A DNA stretch of 64,000 nt from Cellulophaga sp. BC115SP (GTDB lineage Bacteria > Bacteroidota > Bacteroidia > Cytophagales > Spirosomataceae): NCBI RefSeq assembly GCF_009905545.1, contig NZ_JAAALB010000025.1, forward strand, positions 19,155 to 83,154. The letters run 5' to 3'. The notes under the pieces were generated by a model. It was not told where the DNA came from, did not search any database, and worked only from the letters and a program-made list of their open reading frames with translations. Both the position numbers and the translations under genes were made by a program. Shown piece by piece: positions 61,471 through 64,000 of the stretch (the first letter of the stretch is position 1; each line of letters begins with the position of its first letter).

Positions 61471-63801
61471 TTATGATAAAATTCTCAATTTTGCGAAACT
61501 GAGTAAAAGCGTTTTTTCACCAACTCCTCCTTCAAACTCAATAGTTGCTTTACGGTCGTTTCCGTTCACATCCATTTTTTTGACCTTACCATAACCAAAT
61601 TTCAAATGCTCCACACGGTCGCCTTCTTGCAAGTTTTTGGTATCACTAGGGGCAAAGTCTGGTGACGGCACATACGTTGCTGGTGCCGAGTTTACTACAG
61701 GCTTTTTCTGAATCAAATTAGAGGTCGTTGTGGATATACCAGTTTTGTTGCTGAGAGGCAAATTGTTAGATACAACACCAGACTGACTATCGGTTCTTCT
61801 GACAAATCCCTGTGGAATGCGTTGGGTTTCTTCGACTGCACGACGGATATTTCTAGCAAACTGTAAATATTTCGGGTCTATTTCATCCAAAAATCTACTT
61901 GGCTCGCAAGGTTTCAATCGCCCATATTGGTATCTACTTTCAGCATAAGACATAACGAGTTTTTTCTCAGCACGTGTAATAGCTACATAAAACAAACGAC
62001 GTTCCTCTTCCAAATCTGCACGACTTTGAAGCATCATTTGACTAGGGAAAAGGTCTTCTTCCATCCCTGCCACATACACATGATTAAACTCCAAACCTTT
62101 GGCACCGTGAATTGTCATCATCGTTACTCGATCATTATCTCCGTCAGGGTCATCTTCATCAGCAGTGGTCAATAAAGATACTGTCTGTAGGAAACTTGCC
62201 AGAGAGTGGTCTTCAGTATCTGGGTTATCCACAAACTGTTTGATAGAGTTCAATAATTCCTGAACGTTTTCATAACGAGAAAGTCCTTCCACGGTTTTAT
62301 CCTCATGAAGTTCCTTTAGTAATCCAGAAGCTTTAGCTACATGACTGGCGATTTCGTAAGCATCTTTGTTGGGTACTTGAGTCATGAGGATAAACGATTT
62401 TATCAAATCGGCAAATCCTTCAATAGTCTCAGCAAAGCGCCCAGCTTGATATTGACGAATATTACTCACGATTTCCCAAACAGATTTCTCTTGCTCTGCC
62501 GCCGTAATTTCGATTCTCGCAATGGTAGTATCACCAATACCTCTTTTGGGTAAATTAATAATACGTTTAAATGCCTCGATGTCTTTCTGATTGATCACAA
62601 AACGTAAATAAGAAAGAAGGTCTTTGATTTCACGTCTTTGATAAAAAGACAAGCCACCAACAATACGGTACTTAATATTCAACCGACGAAGAGCTTCTTC
62701 AAAGGCGCGTGATTGGGCATTGGTACGATATAAAATCGCAAAATCAGTGTTGCGTAAACCCAACGCCATTTTGGCTTCGAAAATATTCGTCGCAATCAAA
62801 CGTCCTTCTTCATTGTCTGAAGCCGCCTTGATTAGTTCGATAGGGGAGCCTTCTTCGTTTTCTGTAAAAACATTCTTCTTTAACTGATTTTTATTTTTAG
62901 CAATAACGGAGTTAGCTGCTTGTACGATGCTATTAGTTGAGCGATAATTTTGCTCCAACTTAATAGTTACAAGATTCGGATAGTCTTTTTCTAAATTAAG
63001 AATATTGTCAATATTAGCTCCACGGAAAGCATAAATAGACTGCGCATCGTCGCCCACGACTGCCAGATTGTTGTGCATGGCAGCGAGTTTCTTAATAATC
63101 AAATATTGTGAAACGTTGGTGTCTTGAAACTCATCGACCATGATGTACTGAAACTTGCGCTGATATTTATCCAATACCACAGGATGGTCTCTAAACAATA
63201 CATTGGTATTGAAAAGTAGGTCATCAAAGTCCATGGCATTTGCTTGAAAACAGCGTAGAGTATACAATTTATATAGTCTTCCTATTTCAGGAAGCTTAGC
63301 CGCTGCGTCATCTGCTTGAATAATCGGATTGTTGAGGTATTCATCTGGTCCAATCAATCGGTTTTTAGCCCCCGAGATTCTGTTGAATACAAGGTTGGGT
63401 TTATACACCTTATCGTCAAGTCCTCTTTCTTTGATGATACTTTTTAATAAAGATTTAGAATCGTCGGTGTCATAAATCGAAAAGTCGGAAGTATAGCCCA
63501 AGTGTTTGCCCTCAAAACGTAATATTTTCGCAAATACCGAGTGAAAAGTACCCATCCAGATATTTTTGGCATCGTTTCCTACAGCTTTTTCAACCCTTGC
63601 TCGCATTTCGCCTGCGGCCTTATTGGTAAAGGTCAATAAAAGAATCTGAAAAGGATCTACTCCTTTATCCAAAAGATATGCCGTTCTGTAGGTAAGAACT
63701 CTTGTTTTGCCAGAACCCGCTCCTGCAATAATCATGAGGGGACCTGTGATATGTTGTACTGCCGCTTGCTGCGGTTCGTTAAGACCTGCTAAATAATTCA
63801 T
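61471..63801 (-). CDS. UvrD/PcrA/Rep-type ATP-dependent DNA helicase
   Basis: This superfamily 1A helicase works in DNA repair and replication restart. The 776 residues are close to PcrA/UvrD (about 720-730), with an additional C-terminal part. The motifs are Walker A GAGSGKTR (27-34), Walker B VDEFQDTN, GDDAQSIYAFRGA and the C-terminal TIHGAKGLEF, with VAITRAEKKL. Residues about 660-776 end with GDRVEHLKFGYGKVKKMD, a Tudor-like module found in the C-terminus of PcrA. The subfamily (pcrA or uvrD) is not resolved, so I give no symbol. Confidence 0.95.
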   Translation of the reverse strand: MNYLAGLNEPQQAAVQHITGPLMIIAGAGSGKTRVLTYRTAYLLDKGVDPFQILLLTFTNKAAGEMRARVEKAVGNDAKNIWMGTFHSVFAKILRFEGKHLGYTSDFSIYDTDDSKSLLKSIIKERGLDDKVYKPNLVFNRISGAKNRLIGPDEYLNNPIIQADDAAAKLPEIGRLYKLYTLRCFQANAMDFDDLLFNTNVLFRDHPVVLDKYQRKFQYIMVDEFQDTNVSQYLIIKKLAAMHNNLAVVGDDAQSIYAFRGANIDNILNLEKDYPNLVTIKLEQNYRSTNSIVQAANSVIAKNKNQLKKNVFTENEEGSPIELIKAASDNEEGRLIATNIFEAKMALGLRNTDFAILYRTNAQSRAFEEALRRLNIKYRIVGGLSFYQRREIKDLLSYLRFVINQKDIEAFKRIINLPKRGIGDTTIARIEITAAEQEKSVWEIVSNIRQYQAGRFAETIEGFADLIKSFILMTQVPNKDAYEIASHVAKASGLLKELHEDKTVEGLSRYENVQELLNSIKQFVDNPDTEDHSLASFLQTVSLLTTADEDDPDGDNDRVTMMTIHGAKGLEFNHVYVAGMEEDLFPSQMMLQSRADLEEERRLFYVAITRAEKKLVMSYAESRYQYGRLKPCEPSRFLDEIDPKYLQFARNIRRAVEETQRIPQGFVRRTDSQSGVVSNNLPLSNKTGISTTTSNLIQKKPVVNSAPATYVPSPDFAPSDTKNLQEGDRVEHLKFGYGKVKKMDVNGNDRKATIEFEGGVGEKTLLLSFAKLRILS

Positions 63802-63830
63802 ATTTCAAAAACTCAATACTATTACAAGAC

Positions 63831-63870
63831 ACAAGCCATCAATCTTTAAGTACAAAGATTGATGGCTTGT
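63831..63870 (-). terminator. 17-base perfect hairpin, probable terminator of the gene at 63938
   Basis: Arms 63831-63847 and 63854-63870 (ACAAGCCATCAATCTTT and its complement) are perfectly complementary around a 6-base loop. It lies 68 bases past the stop of the minus-strand gene. The tail is only weakly T-rich (GTCTTGTAATAG). Confidence 0.55.
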
Positions 63871-63937
63871 AAGTCAAACCATTCTCCAAAATTACGAAGA
63901 AAAACTATGGTAATCAGCTTATAATGCGAATATTGGG

Positions 63938-64000
63938 TTAAAAGATATAATGGAATAGTGCAGTTGCTAATGCTCCAAAAATATGTACCATCAATGCATT
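63938..64000 (-). CDS. C-terminal end of a probable membrane protein, partial
   Basis: The last 20 codons (NALMVHIFGALATALFHYIF) and the TAA at 63938-63940 lie in the window. The peptide is a hydrophobic helix ending in aromatic residues, as at the end of a membrane protein. The family cannot be named from so short a stretch. The long hairpin downstream supports this being the end of a transcription unit. Confidence 0.45.
   Translation of the reverse strand, partial: NALMVHIFGALATALFHYIF

Overview
The window looks like chromosomal DNA of an AT-rich member of the Bacteroidota, most likely Cytophagales (Spirosomataceae-like: Flectobacillus, Arcicella or Emticicia relatives). The reasons are the type IX secretion pair porU/porV, the gliding-associated gene gldE beside mutY and ssb, the Bacteroidota -7 promoter box (TAnnTTTG) ahead of many genes, weak or absent Shine-Dalgarno sequences, a 29-residue AURKAIP1/COX24-type ribosomal peptide, and large Fn3/Ig-like surface proteins. 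The genus is an inference from gene content only. I saw no tRNA, rRNA, CRISPR array, transposase or prophage gene.

Layout. 1-3.4 kb: the last codons of a type III polyketide synthase-like gene, a 110-base imperfect inverted repeat, phosphatidylserine decarboxylase, a possible small membrane peptide, an RluA-type pseudouridine synthase and panB. 3.7-6.2 kb: a barrel-like secreted protein with a basic Ala/Lys/Pro linker, then a repeat-rich stretch with a probable gene remnant. 6.2-8.0 kb: typA/bipA. 8.3-18.9 kb: a three-gene minus-strand set (outer-membrane barrel, 2253-residue surface protein, 672-residue Fn3 protein) with a 7TMR-DISM sensor kinase just upstream (19.1-20.9 kb). 21-27 kb: dxs, two adjacent rhomboid proteases, cysS, an orphan HEPN protein. 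27.5-31.7 kb: a GNAT-like protein, a PfkB sugar kinase, a CBS-pair protein and an M16 peptidase homologue without its zinc motif. 31.8-37.4 kb: SprT-like protease, porU and porV in one operon, plus an Ala/Asp-rich lipoprotein. 37.8-43.6 kb: nuoKLMN with gtrA at its end. 43.8-50.2 kb: DEDDh exonuclease, polyprenyl synthase, a third rhomboid, dxr, rseP, a DUF6702-like protein. 50.2-52.7 kb: an EVE-McrB/McrC restriction pair. 52.7-64 kb: RNase E/G, the 29-residue peptide, a TPR protein, HU, mutY, ssb, gldE, a propeller-like lipoprotein, a DUF192 protein, a UvrD/PcrA helicase and the last 20 codons of a membrane protein.

How the parts fit. Most genes are core housekeeping: isoprenoid supply (dxs, dxr, polyprenyl synthase), respiration (NuoKLMN), protein export and surface maturation (porU, porV, gldE, rseP, rhomboids), DNA repair (mutY, ssb, uvrD) and RNA metabolism (rng, rluA). 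The accessory elements are the 8.3-18.9 kb surface cassette, the EVE-McrBC defence pair, the orphan HEPN protein, and several intergenic near-palindromes whose arm differences are largely compatible with G:U pairing. The surface cassette is my best candidate for an undescribed system.
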